The notes beneath the pieces were generated by a model that was not told the DNA's origin, ran no database searches, and worked only from the letters and a program-made list of their open reading frames with translations. Positions 1-7,046 of a stretch of DNA of 11,861 nucleotides are shown one piece after another (position 1 is the stretch's first letter; each line of letters opens with the position of its first letter). Source of the DNA: Lachnospiraceae bacterium. Lineage in GTDB: Bacteria > Bacillota > Clostridia > Lachnospirales > Lachnospiraceae. The stretch covers positions 1 to 11,861 of the forward strand of contig JAITWD010000255.1 of NCBI GenBank assembly GCA_031285465.1, read 5' to 3'. Position numbers and translations under genes: made by a program.

Positions 1-102
1 GTAGTGATAACTAAGGAGTATATTGATGGGAGTGGCGGACCCATTATTGATATCCGTAGCAACCGGATTGAAAGCATTGATAACCTCAATGTGATTTCGT
101 AG
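1..102 (+). CDS. C-terminal fragment of an unidentified protein
   Basis: Frame 1 is open from the window edge to a TAG at 100-102 and gives 33 residues rich in Ile, Asp, Ser and Asn, ending in NLNVIS. The tail is hydrophilic with no membrane segment or recognisable motif. It does not resemble the C-terminus of the subtilase that follows, so I do not read it as a Csp paralogue. No intrinsic terminator with a T-tract is visible in the 180 bp after it. The open frame is short enough that it could be chance, but the absence of stops and ordinary codons make a true gene end plausible. No function can be assigned. Confidence 0.45.
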   Translation, partial: VVITKEYIDGSGGPIIDIRSNRIESIDNLNVIS

Positions 103-283
103 ATTGGGTGCTATAAACCGGACGGTTATGTCATACGCCTATAGAAGATGATACACATATAGAACGAGACAAAGACAATATTAAACAAAAAAATAAAGGG
201 ATTTGCAGTAATAAGGAACAGAATTGATTTTTTGAATATAGTAATAAAAAAGAGAATTTTCTATGACCGAAAGGGAAATGGTA

Positions 284-1990
284 ATGTCCGAAGATTATGT
301 GGACATTATTTCTGATGTAACCGAGCCTTGGGAGATAACCTATCCAAAAGATAGCTATTTTTATCAAGAAGTACAAGGTGAATTTGGAATATTTTATGTT
401 GACCGCAATATAGTGCCACCAATGTCGGTTTCACATTATACTTATCGAGCAATTCCCAAATTAGAATCATTATTACAGGATGGTCCATCGATGGGCCCCA
501 GTACAGTATTTGATCCTACTGCACTTAGTCAAAGCGGGATACTTCAAATCCAGCGCCCGCCACTTTCTTTGACGGGGAGCGGAGTGGTAATTGGGTTTAT
601 TGATTCGGGCATTCGCTTCACCGAGAATGTTTTCCGCAACGCTGACGGTTCATCCCGTATTTTGTCGATTTGGGATCAGACCATTCAGACCGGTCAGCCA
701 CCGAAAGGTATGGTCTATGGTACCGAATATACCAATGACATGATCAATCGCGCTTTACGCACGGCCGATCCTCGTCAATATGTGCCCAGCTGGGACGAAA
801 TCGGGCATGGTACAGCGGTGGCAAGCGTGGCGGCAGGCAGTATCTTGAACGGCGGAACCACCTTCCAAGGTGCGGCCCCCAACTGTCAGATTGTGATGGT
901 CAAGTGTAAACAGGCCAAACAATATTTACGGGAGTATAACTTTGCGCCACCGGATGTACCACTTTATGCTGAGACCGATATAATTTTGGCAATTAGATAT
1001 TTAGAGGAGTTTGCCATTGCTTATCGTCGTCCAGTAGTTATTTGTGTCGGGGTGGGTAATAATCTGGGCGGTCACTCTGGCGGTTCTCCCGGACTTAATT
1101 ATGTGGATAAGGCTTCAGTAAGACGTAGCCGTATTTTGATTGCCAGTGGTGGTAATGAGGGCAATTCTGCCCATCACTTTTCGGGAAGTGTCAGGGGAGA
1201 CAATAACAAAAATGAATATCAGAATATTGAGATACAGGTAAAAGAGGGTGTAGATGGTTTTATCGGAGAATTGTGGGGTTCATTGCCCAATGCTTTGGCG
1301 GTGACCGTTCGTTCACCTGGTGGCGAAACAACCCAACGGGTAGATTTTCGTACTAATGAAAGCCGGCGATTTACTTTTATTTATGAAAATTCAGAATTGC
1401 AGGTGGAGCATCGTCAGGTTGAGATAAGTATGGGGATAGAATTATTCTTCTTTCGTTTTATCTCTCCGACGCCAGGGGTATGGACGATAAGGGTGGAGAG
1501 TGCTTTCAATATGATTGGTAATCGAGCCCCGTTTAATATGTGGCTACCAATTTTTGTTGAGGACCGGGTGGTTTTTTTAGCACCCGATCCAAATATAACC
1601 TTAACCAGTCCGGCAAATACAGAAGAAATCGTTTCGGTTAGCACCTACAACCAAAATAACGGAAGTTTCTATGGCAATTCTGGCAGAGGGTATACCCGTG
1701 ATAACATTATCAATCCTGATATTGCGGCTCCGGGGGTAGATGTGGATACGATTCTAGGTAAGATGACCGGCGGGAGTATGGCTGCGGCGATAACCTCAGG
1801 AGCGGCGGCTCAATTCATGCAATGGGCAGTGGTTGAAGGAAATAATCGTCATGTGGAGAGTCAGGAGTTTCGAAGTTATTTGATAATGGGGGCAACGAGG
1901 TCGAACGATTTGACCTATCCAAATCGGGAGTGGGGCTACGGAAAATTAAATATTGCCGGCACCTTCAACATGCTTGCCGGTCTGTCGTAG
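284..1990 (+). CDS. S8 family serine peptidase, Csp-like (subtilase)
   Basis: Subtilisin-like protease of about 568 aa. Counting from the ATG at 284, the full triad is present: Asp107 in GFIDSGI, His175 in IGHGTAVAS, and Ser498 in TGGSMAAAITSG, with oxyanion Asn291 in ASGGNEGN. The first ~85 residues fit a pro-domain. About 200 residues separate the Asn from the Ser, which fits the jelly-roll insert of the clostridial Csp family (CspB/CspA-like, cd07478). There is no signal peptide, as in Csp proteins, which process the cortex hydrolase SleC during spore germination; that role here is inference. Start choice: an in-frame ATG at 263 exists, but AAGGGA at 271-276 sits 7 nt before the ATG at 284, so 284 is preferred. 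The residue before the catalytic Ser is Gly rather than the usual Thr of GTS. It appears monocistronic, with a strong terminator 76 bp after the stop. Confidence 0.9.
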   Translation: MSEDYVDIISDVTEPWEITYPKDSYFYQEVQGEFGIFYVDRNIVPPMSVSHYTYRAIPKLESLLQDGPSMGPSTVFDPTALSQSGILQIQRPPLSLTGSGVVIGFIDSGIRFTENVFRNADGSSRILSIWDQTIQTGQPPKGMVYGTEYTNDMINRALRTADPRQYVPSWDEIGHGTAVASVAAGSILNGGTTFQGAAPNCQIVMVKCKQAKQYLREYNFAPPDVPLYAETDIILAIRYLEEFAIAYRRPVVICVGVGNNLGGHSGGSPGLNYVDKASVRRSRILIASGGNEGNSAHHFSGSVRGDNNKNEYQNIEIQVKEGVDGFIGELWGSLPNALAVTVRSPGGETTQRVDFRTNESRRFTFIYENSELQVEHRQVEISMGIELFFFRFISPTPGVWTIRVESAFNMIGNRAPFNMWLPIFVEDRVVFLAPDPNITLTSPANTEEIVSVSTYNQNNGSFYGNSGRGYTRDNIINPDIAAPGVDVDTILGKMTGGSMAAAITSGAAAQFMQWAVVEGNNRHVESQEFRSYLIMGATRSNDLTYPNREWGYGKLNIAGTFNMLAGLS

Positions 1991-2066
1991 CCAATGGTCG
2001 CGGATTGCTAAACATCTCAATGTCTCATCATACTTTAATTTAGTGCTTTGCTCGTAAAGGCCAGGT

Positions 2067-2114
2067 AAATCGAGTCGTTTGAAATTATTACATTTCAAAT
2101 GGCTTGATTTTTTT
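2067..2114 (+). terminator. Intrinsic terminator of the subtilase gene
   Basis: Two 19-nt arms (2067-2085 and 2092-2110) pair along their full length with three G-U wobbles around a 6-nt loop. Seven T follow at 2108-2114. This is a classical Rho-independent terminator for transcription coming from the subtilase gene. The other side lacks a matching A-run, so it should act on the plus strand only. Confidence 0.9.
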
Positions 2115-2280
2115 GAGTACATATTTTGCCGATCATAGGGCAAAGGCAACAGCCAATCTCGTTTTAACGTAGATTAGGTAGTATAAAATTAATATTTATA
2201 ATGATTTGCAGATTGTTGCGGATTTTATGTTCGGGAAGATATTTAGTAAGGTGTAAAACAAAAGATATTTCCGCGCATGA
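2115..2280. other. AT-rich gene-free stretch
   Basis: Together with the terminator and the promoter beside it, this makes about 360 bp without a gene (1991-2350). The short open frames on the minus strand cross the terminator or overlap neighbouring genes. They have no ribosome binding site and no recognisable protein features. I see no tRNA, riboswitch or repeat here. Confidence 0.5.
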
Positions 2281-2309
2281 TCGCAAATAGTTCAAACTTA
2301 TGGTATGAT
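2281..2309 (+). promoter_or_regulatory. Extended -10 promoter for the SDR gene
   Basis: TGGTATGAT at 2301-2309 is an extended -10 (TGn plus TATGAT). The -35 candidate 17 bp upstream (TCGCAA, 2281-2286) matches poorly, as often happens with extended -10 promoters. Initiation would fall near 2316, giving a leader of about 35 nt before the chosen ATG. It lies downstream of the subtilase terminator, so the gene has its own promoter. Confidence 0.55.
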
Positions 2310-2350
2310 GTAAAATAGATATTATAAATATGATACAGGAGAAGAATATC

Positions 2351-3202
2351 ATGAAGAAAATATTACTGACTGGTGATCAGGGTTTTATGGCATCGCGTTT
2401 TTATAGTTATTATCGCGGGCAATATGATTTTATTTTATTAAACCGTCATAATATGGATATGACTGATGAAACACAAGTTTATAATTTGTTCAAAGAACAG
2501 TCGATCGATATTGTTTTTCATGCAGCGGCAATCGCTGATATCGGGGTTTGTCAGCGCGATCCGGAATTGGCGCGTAGAACTAATCTGCAGGCGACCGTCA
2601 ATATTGCGCGTGGATGTGCCTTGAAAAATAGTATCATGGTCTTTGCCAGTAGTGATCAGGTGTTCAGCGGTAATGCCGGAGGCGGGCCCTTTGCAGAAGA
2701 TGATCAAGCGATACCGGATAATATTTATGCTGAGAGTAAGCTGGCGGCTGAACGGGAGATCGCTGCAATTGTGGAGCATTATTATAATCTCCGATTGACA
2801 TGGATGTTTTCTTTGCCAGAGCGAAATAAAAAGATTAATGGTGGTATTATTTTAAATGTAATGGAGGCTTTAATGACCGGTAATCCGATTGAATTAAATG
2901 ATCAGGATTATCGTGGAATGACATACGTATACGAAGTCATTGAAAACTTTGAAAAAATTATTGAATTGCCATCCGGCACCTTTCATGCTGGTAGTGAAAA
3001 TAATTGGTCGGTGTATGAAATCGGAAAGGTGATCGCGAAGGTGCTGCATTCTTCCCATCGTATTGAAGAGGTAATACACTGTGGGAACGGTCCGCGGAAA
3101 GATCTGCGTATTTCCAATCAAAAACTGCGTTCGTTACAGGTGTACTTTTCTGATACCGAACAGGCTATCCGACGGTGTATATCTGATTTTAGAATGGGTT
3201 AA
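2351..3202 (+). CDS. NAD(P)-dependent SDR, RmlD/epimerase-like sugar-nucleotide oxidoreductase
   Basis: A 283-aa extended short-chain dehydrogenase. Counting from the ATG at 2351, a Rossmann nucleotide-binding turn TGDQGFMAS lies at 7-15 (G8, G11, A14), HAAA at 57-60, the catalytic Ser region ASSDQVF near 99-105, and YxxxK at Tyr126/Lys130 in NIYAESKLAAE. The layout matches the RmlD substrate-binding family (dTDP-4-dehydrorhamnose reductase and related enzymes), which reduce or epimerise nucleotide sugars. The true substrate cannot be told from sequence, and no other rhamnose or polysaccharide genes flank it. Start: an in-frame ATG at 2330 has no ribosome binding site and would place AGGAG (2337-2341) inside the gene; that site lies 9 nt before the ATG at 2351. 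No intrinsic terminator is obvious after the stop. Confidence 0.85.
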   Translation: MKKILLTGDQGFMASRFYSYYRGQYDFILLNRHNMDMTDETQVYNLFKEQSIDIVFHAAAIADIGVCQRDPELARRTNLQATVNIARGCALKNSIMVFASSDQVFSGNAGGGPFAEDDQAIPDNIYAESKLAAEREIAAIVEHYYNLRLTWMFSLPERNKKINGGIILNVMEALMTGNPIELNDQDYRGMTYVYEVIENFEKIIELPSGTFHAGSENNWSVYEIGKVIAKVLHSSHRIEEVIHCGNGPRKDLRISNQKLRSLQVYFSDTEQAIRRCISDFRMG

Positions 3203-3275
3203 TGGGTGTGATGAATGATAGGTTTCGATAGTATGGCTGAGTATAAGATCGGTACTAAACCTGCATAGATTGCGA

Positions 3276-3304
3276 TTGTTTTGGCAGTATGTCAGTGGTA
3301 TAAT
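3276..3304 (+). promoter_or_regulatory. SigA promoter for rsmI
   Basis: TTGTTT (3276-3281), a 17-bp spacer and a perfect TATAAT (3299-3304), which is also preceded by TGG, giving an extended -10. This is the best housekeeping-type promoter in the window. It would start transcription near 3311, about 55 nt ahead of rsmI, and probably serves the following two genes as well. Confidence 0.8.
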
Positions 3305-3367
3305 AGCTTGTATCATCTGGTTTTACTACTGAAAATTTTCTAAAAATACCAAGACAGGGAGCACATG

Positions 3368-4252
3368 ATGAGCGGGACCTTATACGTGGTGGCGACACCA
3401 ATTGGCAACTGTGCAGATATAACCGAGCGGGCGAGGACTATTTTGCGGGATGTAGATATCATTGCTGCGGAAGACACCCGAACGACTCAGGTTTTGTTGA
3501 ATATGTTGGATATACGCAATAAAATGGTCAGTAATCATAAGTTCAATGAGCAGCAGCAGTTGGATCACCTGCTGTCCGAACTAAATAATGGCAAGAATGT
3601 TGCTGTCGTATCGGATGCGGGAACTCCCTGTATATCTGATCCTGGCAGTGTTATTGTAAAGGGAGCGGTGGCAATGAATATTCCGATCATTGGTGTGAGC
3701 GGTCCCACAGCGGTAATTACAGCGCTGTCAATTTCTGGATTCAGCTTTGATCACTTTGCCTTTTATGGATTTGTATCCAGAAAGGACAAAGAGCTACGCA
3801 ACCATCTGATGAATATAAAAAGTGGTATGATACCTATTTCGGTATTTTTTGAATCGCCCCACCGCATTATCAAAACGATAGGGGTGATCGCCGATATTTT
3901 TCCCGAAGCCGAACTGTGCCTATGCAATGATCTGACAAAGATGTTTGAAAGAGTTTATCGGGGGACTCCAACTGAAATAGAACAACAACTAAATGATAAC
4001 CCTAATGCGGGAAAGGGAGAATATACCTTAGTAATGAATACTTCGGCATGCCCCCGGACTTCTGAAGTTAGCACCGAAATAACTAAGGAGGCGTTACTGG
4101 TCGATCATATGATCACTAATCGATGTTCATCCAAAGAAGCGATAGTAGCGTTGACTGAAAAGTATCGGGGAAAGATATCCAGAAAAGAATTTTACACGGC
4201 ATCACTAAATTTAAAAGAACATTTTGATGCAATAGTGAATGAATTGATTTGA
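3368..4252 (+). CDS. rsmI: 16S rRNA (cytidine(1402)-2'-O)-methyltransferase RsmI
   Basis: Tetrapyrrole-methylase-fold SAM-dependent enzyme that 2'-O-methylates C1402 in the decoding centre of 16S rRNA. Family signatures appear in order (counting from the ATG at 3365): LYVVATPIGN at 6-15, AAEDTRTT at 34-41, VVSDAGTPCISDPG at 81-94, VSGPTAVITAL at 111-121, FYGFVSRK at 133-140, FFESPHRI at 161-168, NDLTKMFERVYRG at 188-200 and KGEYTLV at 217-223. Length (294-295 aa) is normal. GNCAD replaces the more usual GNLxD, a conservative oddity. Two adjacent ATGs exist at 3365 and 3368; AGGGAG at 3356-3361 leaves only 3 nt to the first but 6 nt to the second, so 3368 is preferred. It is transcribed from the TATAAT promoter just upstream, with the YcxB-like gene following after 28 bp. 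Confidence 0.96.
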   Translation: MSGTLYVVATPIGNCADITERARTILRDVDIIAAEDTRTTQVLLNMLDIRNKMVSNHKFNEQQQLDHLLSELNNGKNVAVVSDAGTPCISDPGSVIVKGAVAMNIPIIGVSGPTAVITALSISGFSFDHFAFYGFVSRKDKELRNHLMNIKSGMIPISVFFESPHRIIKTIGVIADIFPEAELCLCNDLTKMFERVYRGTPTEIEQQLNDNPNAGKGEYTLVMNTSACPRTSEVSTEITKEALLVDHMITNRCSSKEAIVALTEKYRGKISRKEFYTASLNLKEHFDAIVNELI

Positions 4253-4280
4253 GGTCTATTATGACCAGGCGGAGATAAAT

Positions 4281-4790
4281 ATGAAAACGGTACAACTGGT
4301 ATTTAAGTATTCAAAGGAGGAATATGTGAAGGCAGCAAGGCAGTACTTGCTGGCGGGAAATGTTATAAAGATGCGTGATGTGATGATTTTAATGATATTA
4401 ATTCTGGCGGCAGTTTTTTACCTGTTTTTTTCCTCCTTTAGTTTGCTCAGTATTGTGGCATTAATTGTTTTGTTATTAGTGGGAATGGTGGGATTGATCA
4501 TTTATTTCTATCTGCCGGTGGTTACCTATAAGCGGACCTTAAAATTTCATGAGGAATACCGGCTGACCTTTTCTGACCAGGGGATCCGGTTTAAAACACC
4601 AAGAATCGACACTGATTTGTCGTGGGAAAGTTATATCAATTTATGGGAAAGTACGGATTTTTATTTTTTGGTTCAGGCACCGAAGCGCTATTCTATTCTT
4701 CCCAAACGAGCTTTTGCGGATGTCTACGAGCAGGACGCTTTTGAGAAAATGGCCTTACTGAATATGCAATGCGATAAGCGGTTGTTATAG
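4281..4790 (+). CDS. YcxB-like two-TM membrane protein
   Basis: A 169-aa protein with a short basic cytoplasmic N-terminus, two hydrophobic segments (about 33-50 and 55-78) and a soluble C-terminal part. In that part, the segment with LSWESY at 113-118, FYFLV at 127-131 and YSILPKRAF at 137-145 matches the YcxB-like C-terminal domain (PF14317), a PH-like fold of unknown role. GGAG at 4271-4274 lies 6 nt before the ATG. The gene starts 28 bp after rsmI and probably shares its transcript. The family has no established function, so the link to rsmI is positional only. Confidence 0.8.
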   Translation: MKTVQLVFKYSKEEYVKAARQYLLAGNVIKMRDVMILMILILAAVFYLFFSSFSLLSIVALIVLLLVGMVGLIIYFYLPVVTYKRTLKFHEEYRLTFSDQGIRFKTPRIDTDLSWESYINLWESTDFYFLVQAPKRYSILPKRAFADVYEQDAFEKMALLNMQCDKRLL

Positions 4791-4887
4791 ACTGAAACGG
4801 TGGTGTGCTATTCTTAATGGGTGCGGAATAAACGTAATAGTTCCACCAGACGATCAAAACATCAATTGAATGGAGAGATACATAGTT

Positions 4888-5640
4888 ATGTTCGAGATTA
4901 TTGTGATGTTCGTTTTAATACTTGCGATGTTAGTTGGCGGGGGAATTTTTGTGGGGATGGCCCGTCGCAGGATCAGTGGTTTTTCACAAAAGGTGTGGGG
5001 AACAGAGAGTCTGGCAGAAGGAATTAGCAGGATGCAGGAGGAATATGCGGTCACTCCCAAATCGGTTTCGGCAATGACGAGCCTTTATTTACCGCAGATT
5101 AAAAAGGATTTTCCCGAATTTCAATATGATGAGATGAGACATCGGGCAGAAAATGTTCTTTGTGCCTATCTGCTTGCCATTGATGCCAAGCGGCCCGATA
5201 AACTGACCGATTGTGGCAGTGAACTAATGCAAAGTCTGACAATGTACATCGACATGTTAAATGGTCGTGGTCAAAGTGAGTACTATGAAAAAATTAAAAT
5301 ACACCGAACCGAGATCGCCTCTTATAGGAAGCGGGATGGCCGGTGTATTATCACCTTTCAAACAGCAGTACAGTTTTATTACTATCAAATCGAAGACGGC
5401 AAGGGGGCGATTGCTGGGAATAAAGAGGTGCTGACTCAGGCAAAATATAATATTGATGTCATCTATATCCAAGATCGTGATCAACTAGAAAATGAGCATG
5501 ACAGGTCTTTGGGGATAAACTGTCCGAACTGTGGAGCACCAGTTTCCGGCGTTGGTGCTAAGAAGTGTGAGTACTGTGGTACTCCGGTTAAGGAAATAAA
5601 TATATACGCCTGGATATTTAATGACGTTAAAAAAGTATAG
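4888..5640 (+). CDS. Membrane-anchored zinc-ribbon protein, Tim44-like middle region
   Basis: A 250-aa protein. The N-terminal ~24 residues from FEIIVMF to GGGIFVGM form one membrane anchor, followed by basic ARRR, which suggests the body is cytoplasmic. The middle (about 60-195) is a mixed alpha/beta region resembling Tim44-like domains seen in clostridial zinc-ribbon proteins; this is a tentative match. At the C-terminus a zinc ribbon is formed by CPNC (Cys212, Cys215) and CEYC (Cys227, Cys230). Start: an ATG at 4870 is in frame, but GGAGAG at 4872-4877 lies 10 nt before the ATG at 4888, so the later start is preferred. It follows the YcxB-like gene by about 97 bp with no clear terminator and likely belongs to the same transcript. 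It ends 5 bp from the stop of a convergent gene. Function unknown. Confidence 0.78.
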   Translation: MFEIIVMFVLILAMLVGGGIFVGMARRRISGFSQKVWGTESLAEGISRMQEEYAVTPKSVSAMTSLYLPQIKKDFPEFQYDEMRHRAENVLCAYLLAIDAKRPDKLTDCGSELMQSLTMYIDMLNGRGQSEYYEKIKIHRTEIASYRKRDGRCIITFQTAVQFYYYQIEDGKGAIAGNKEVLTQAKYNIDVIYIQDRDQLENEHDRSLGINCPNCGAPVSGVGAKKCEYCGTPVKEINIYAWIFNDVKKV

Positions 5641-5645
5641 ATATT

Positions 5646-6368
5646 TTATTGTTGCTTTTGGGTCAGGTCCATATAAAAATTAGCAAGAGTGACTTTGAAA
5701 TATGGGATCACCCAGATAAATCCGATGCAACATGTAAGCAATGAGAGCAAAGCTAGGGGGAGGAAGCTTATCCATAAATAAAACAAGCGACCCTTGTGTC
5801 CCCTCATCAGTGTAGCGCTCATCCGCATAATATCCAAAGGAGGCCGATCGGTAAAGTCCAGCAACAAAAAAATAGCTTGCGACAGGATTAATAACACGTG
5901 ACAGCTGATACCAATACTGACGAGCAGAGCAATTGCGGACAGGATAAGGTAAACCGACTGTCCGGTTTGAGCGTAGAAGAATTGGAACAGCGTATAAGGC
6001 AATGAAGAAAGAAGAACGATGCCATTAGAAACGAATAGCACGGTTACAATTTTTTCTGGTTGATAGGAGAAGGCGTAGAAAATATCGGAAATGCGCAGCG
6101 GCTCATTACAACATATCTTTAATGCCATAAAAGATGCTCCGGCATTGATCACGCCTAACAGTAGCATGAGTATAAAGTGGGCAGCAGTATAAAGTAACAG
6201 TCGGCCCAGAGAACTCTGATCGATAAAACCTAAAACCCCAATCCGTACAATAAAAGATATCATCACGACTAACAAAACGGTCGCGGTGACAATGGGATAT
6301 TTACCTAACAACTGTCCCTTTGCCATAGTCTTTAGCATGGCAGAAGAACGGTATGATTGACGGTGCAT
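5646..6368 (-). CDS. DUF975 family integral membrane protein
   Basis: A multispanning membrane protein of about 240 aa with a soluble N-terminal stretch starting MHRQSYRSS, hydrophobic segments near 24-47, 55-84, 105-130, 140-170 and 193-222, and the family's C-terminal signature: LMRGHKGRLFYL, then LLTCCIGFIWVIPY, then LANFYMDL. This is the DUF975 (PF06161) pattern; the family is common in Firmicutes and has no proven role. The open frame extends to a TTG at 6419, but that N-terminus is Cys/Arg rich and unlike the family. An ATG at 6380 is nearly abutted by GGAAAGG and one at 6368 lies 13 nt from it. I choose 6368 by family resemblance; the start is uncertain. It is downstream of the SprA-related gene on the same strand and convergent with the zinc-ribbon gene (5-bp gap). 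Confidence 0.85.
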   Translation of the reverse strand: MHRQSYRSSAMLKTMAKGQLLGKYPIVTATVLLVVMISFIVRIGVLGFIDQSSLGRLLLYTAAHFILMLLLGVINAGASFMALKICCNEPLRISDIFYAFSYQPEKIVTVLFVSNGIVLLSSLPYTLFQFFYAQTGQSVYLILSAIALLVSIGISCHVLLILSQAIFLLLDFTDRPPLDIMRMSATLMRGHKGRLFYLWISFLPLALLSLLTCCIGFIWVIPYFKVTLANFYMDLTQKQQ

Positions 6369-6424
6369 AATAATAACCATGCCTTTCCGGCACCTGCAGG
6401 CTTTGGGTCGCAGGCACAAAGTTG

Positions 6425-6450
6425 CGTTTAAAAGAATTATCTTTCAAACG
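6425..6450 (-). repeat. 11-bp inverted repeat before the DUF975 gene
   Basis: Arms 6425-6435 and 6440-6450 pair over 11 positions (one G-U when read as minus-strand RNA) around a 4-nt loop. It lies 12 bp after the stop of the SprA-related gene. No U-run follows on the minus strand, so it is not a complete terminator. It may be an RNA-processing or stability hairpin between the two genes. An SD-like AGGAGA lies just ahead of it in the transcript. Confidence 0.4.
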
Positions 6451-6462
6451 GGTATCTCCTGA

Positions 6463-6978
6463 TTAAACGGCCAGATCCAGATTCATACCGATTAGATTGG
6501 CCGCATCAATGGACTTTTTGTTGCGCTGATAGGGATTGGATTCGTTACTATATTTGATCTTGGTGGTGGTAAGACCGCCGGCAACATAATTACGTCCGCA
6601 TTCCGGACAGACTGACATCTTTATTGATACATTGGCGGCAATGACCTTGCCGTCTTTTTGTGCGGCCTTGGCATAAGCATTAGCTACATGCTCACCCTCG
6701 TGAGCACGTACCGCGGCGCCTGCTGCTTCGGGAGAAATGTGCGTGGGTGATTTGAAGGAAACATTTTCATCCGATCCGTCTTGATATTGCCGATTGGAAC
6801 AGGTAGTACATTCGGCGGGAGAAACCTTTTTGCCCGGTCCGGCAACGGTCGATTCGCCGGGGTTTTTTATTCCTCCGATCGCACCGACGGCGGAAGCTTT
6901 ACCGGGATTTCTGATTCCCCCGAGTGCAGCTACGGCGTAAGTATTACCCCCATAAGCCCCGATTGGTCCAATTGTCAT
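6463..6978 (-). CDS. SprA-related putative metalloprotease-like protein (PF12118)
   Basis: A 171-aa protein. A Gly-rich N-terminus carries two near-identical 15-residue units (18-32 and 33-47, each with GGI[RK]NPG). Then come CTTC (Cys57, Cys60) followed by NRQYQDGSDENVSF, a helix with HEGEH (His93, Glu94, His97, an HExxH zinc-protease motif), and CPECGRNYVAGG (Cys124, Cys127). The order CxxC, DGSDE, HExxH, CPECGxxYVxGG fits the SprA-related family, annotated as putative metalloproteases without proven activity. There is no signal peptide. The open frame runs to a TTG at 6996, but AGGAGGG lies 6 nt before the ATG at 6978, fixing the start. Its own promoter overlaps the end of the preceding minus-strand gene. 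Confidence 0.85.
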   Translation of the reverse strand: MTIGPIGAYGGNTYAVAALGGIRNPGKASAVGAIGGIKNPGESTVAGPGKKVSPAECTTCSNRQYQDGSDENVSFKSPTHISPEAAGAAVRAHEGEHVANAYAKAAQKDGKVIAANVSIKMSVCPECGRNYVAGGLTTTKIKYSNESNPYQRNKKSIDAANLIGMNLDLAV

Positions 6979-7016
6979 CGCAGTCCCTCCTTCCAAGAAT
7001 CTGTATGAAAAAACAT

Positions 7017-7046
7017 ATTATAAAAATGATATCTAAAAATTGTTAA
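7017..7046 (-). promoter_or_regulatory. SigA-type promoter for the SprA-related gene
   Basis: Read on the minus strand: TTAACA (plus 7041-7046), an 18-bp spacer and a perfect TATAAT (plus 7017-7022). It overlaps the last codons of the upstream DUF4190-like gene and would start transcription about 30 nt before the SprA-related ATG. The surroundings are AT-rich, which raises the chance-match risk, but both boxes are strong. Confidence 0.6.

Noticed and set aside
165..175. 11-base match to the tex leader (CGAGACAAAGA, also at 7641-7651)
   Set aside because: Several 11-base matches are expected by chance in a window of this size. The shared setting in a gene leader is suggestive only.
131..376. 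Minus-strand 81-codon frame rich in Ile, Phe and Leu
   Set aside because: It covers the promoter region and 5' end of the subtilase gene. The hydrophobic composition is what AT-rich DNA gives in antisense, with no supporting start signals.
2124..2134. GCCGATCA as a further sigma-28 -10 box
   Set aside because: The position 15 bp upstream reads TTTT, not TAAA, and no gene follows at a suitable distance.
1946..2149. Minus-strand open frame of 67 codons across the subtilase gene end
   Set aside because: It crosses the strong plus-strand terminator and the subtilase stop, has no ribosome binding site, and shows no recognisable protein character.
4791..4870. Nested GGTGG/CCACC and CTATT/AATAG complementarity between the YcxB-like and zinc-ribbon genes
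   Set aside because: The arms are short with unequal bulges, a loop of more than 20 nt and no T-tract, so it is not a convincing terminator or riboswitch.
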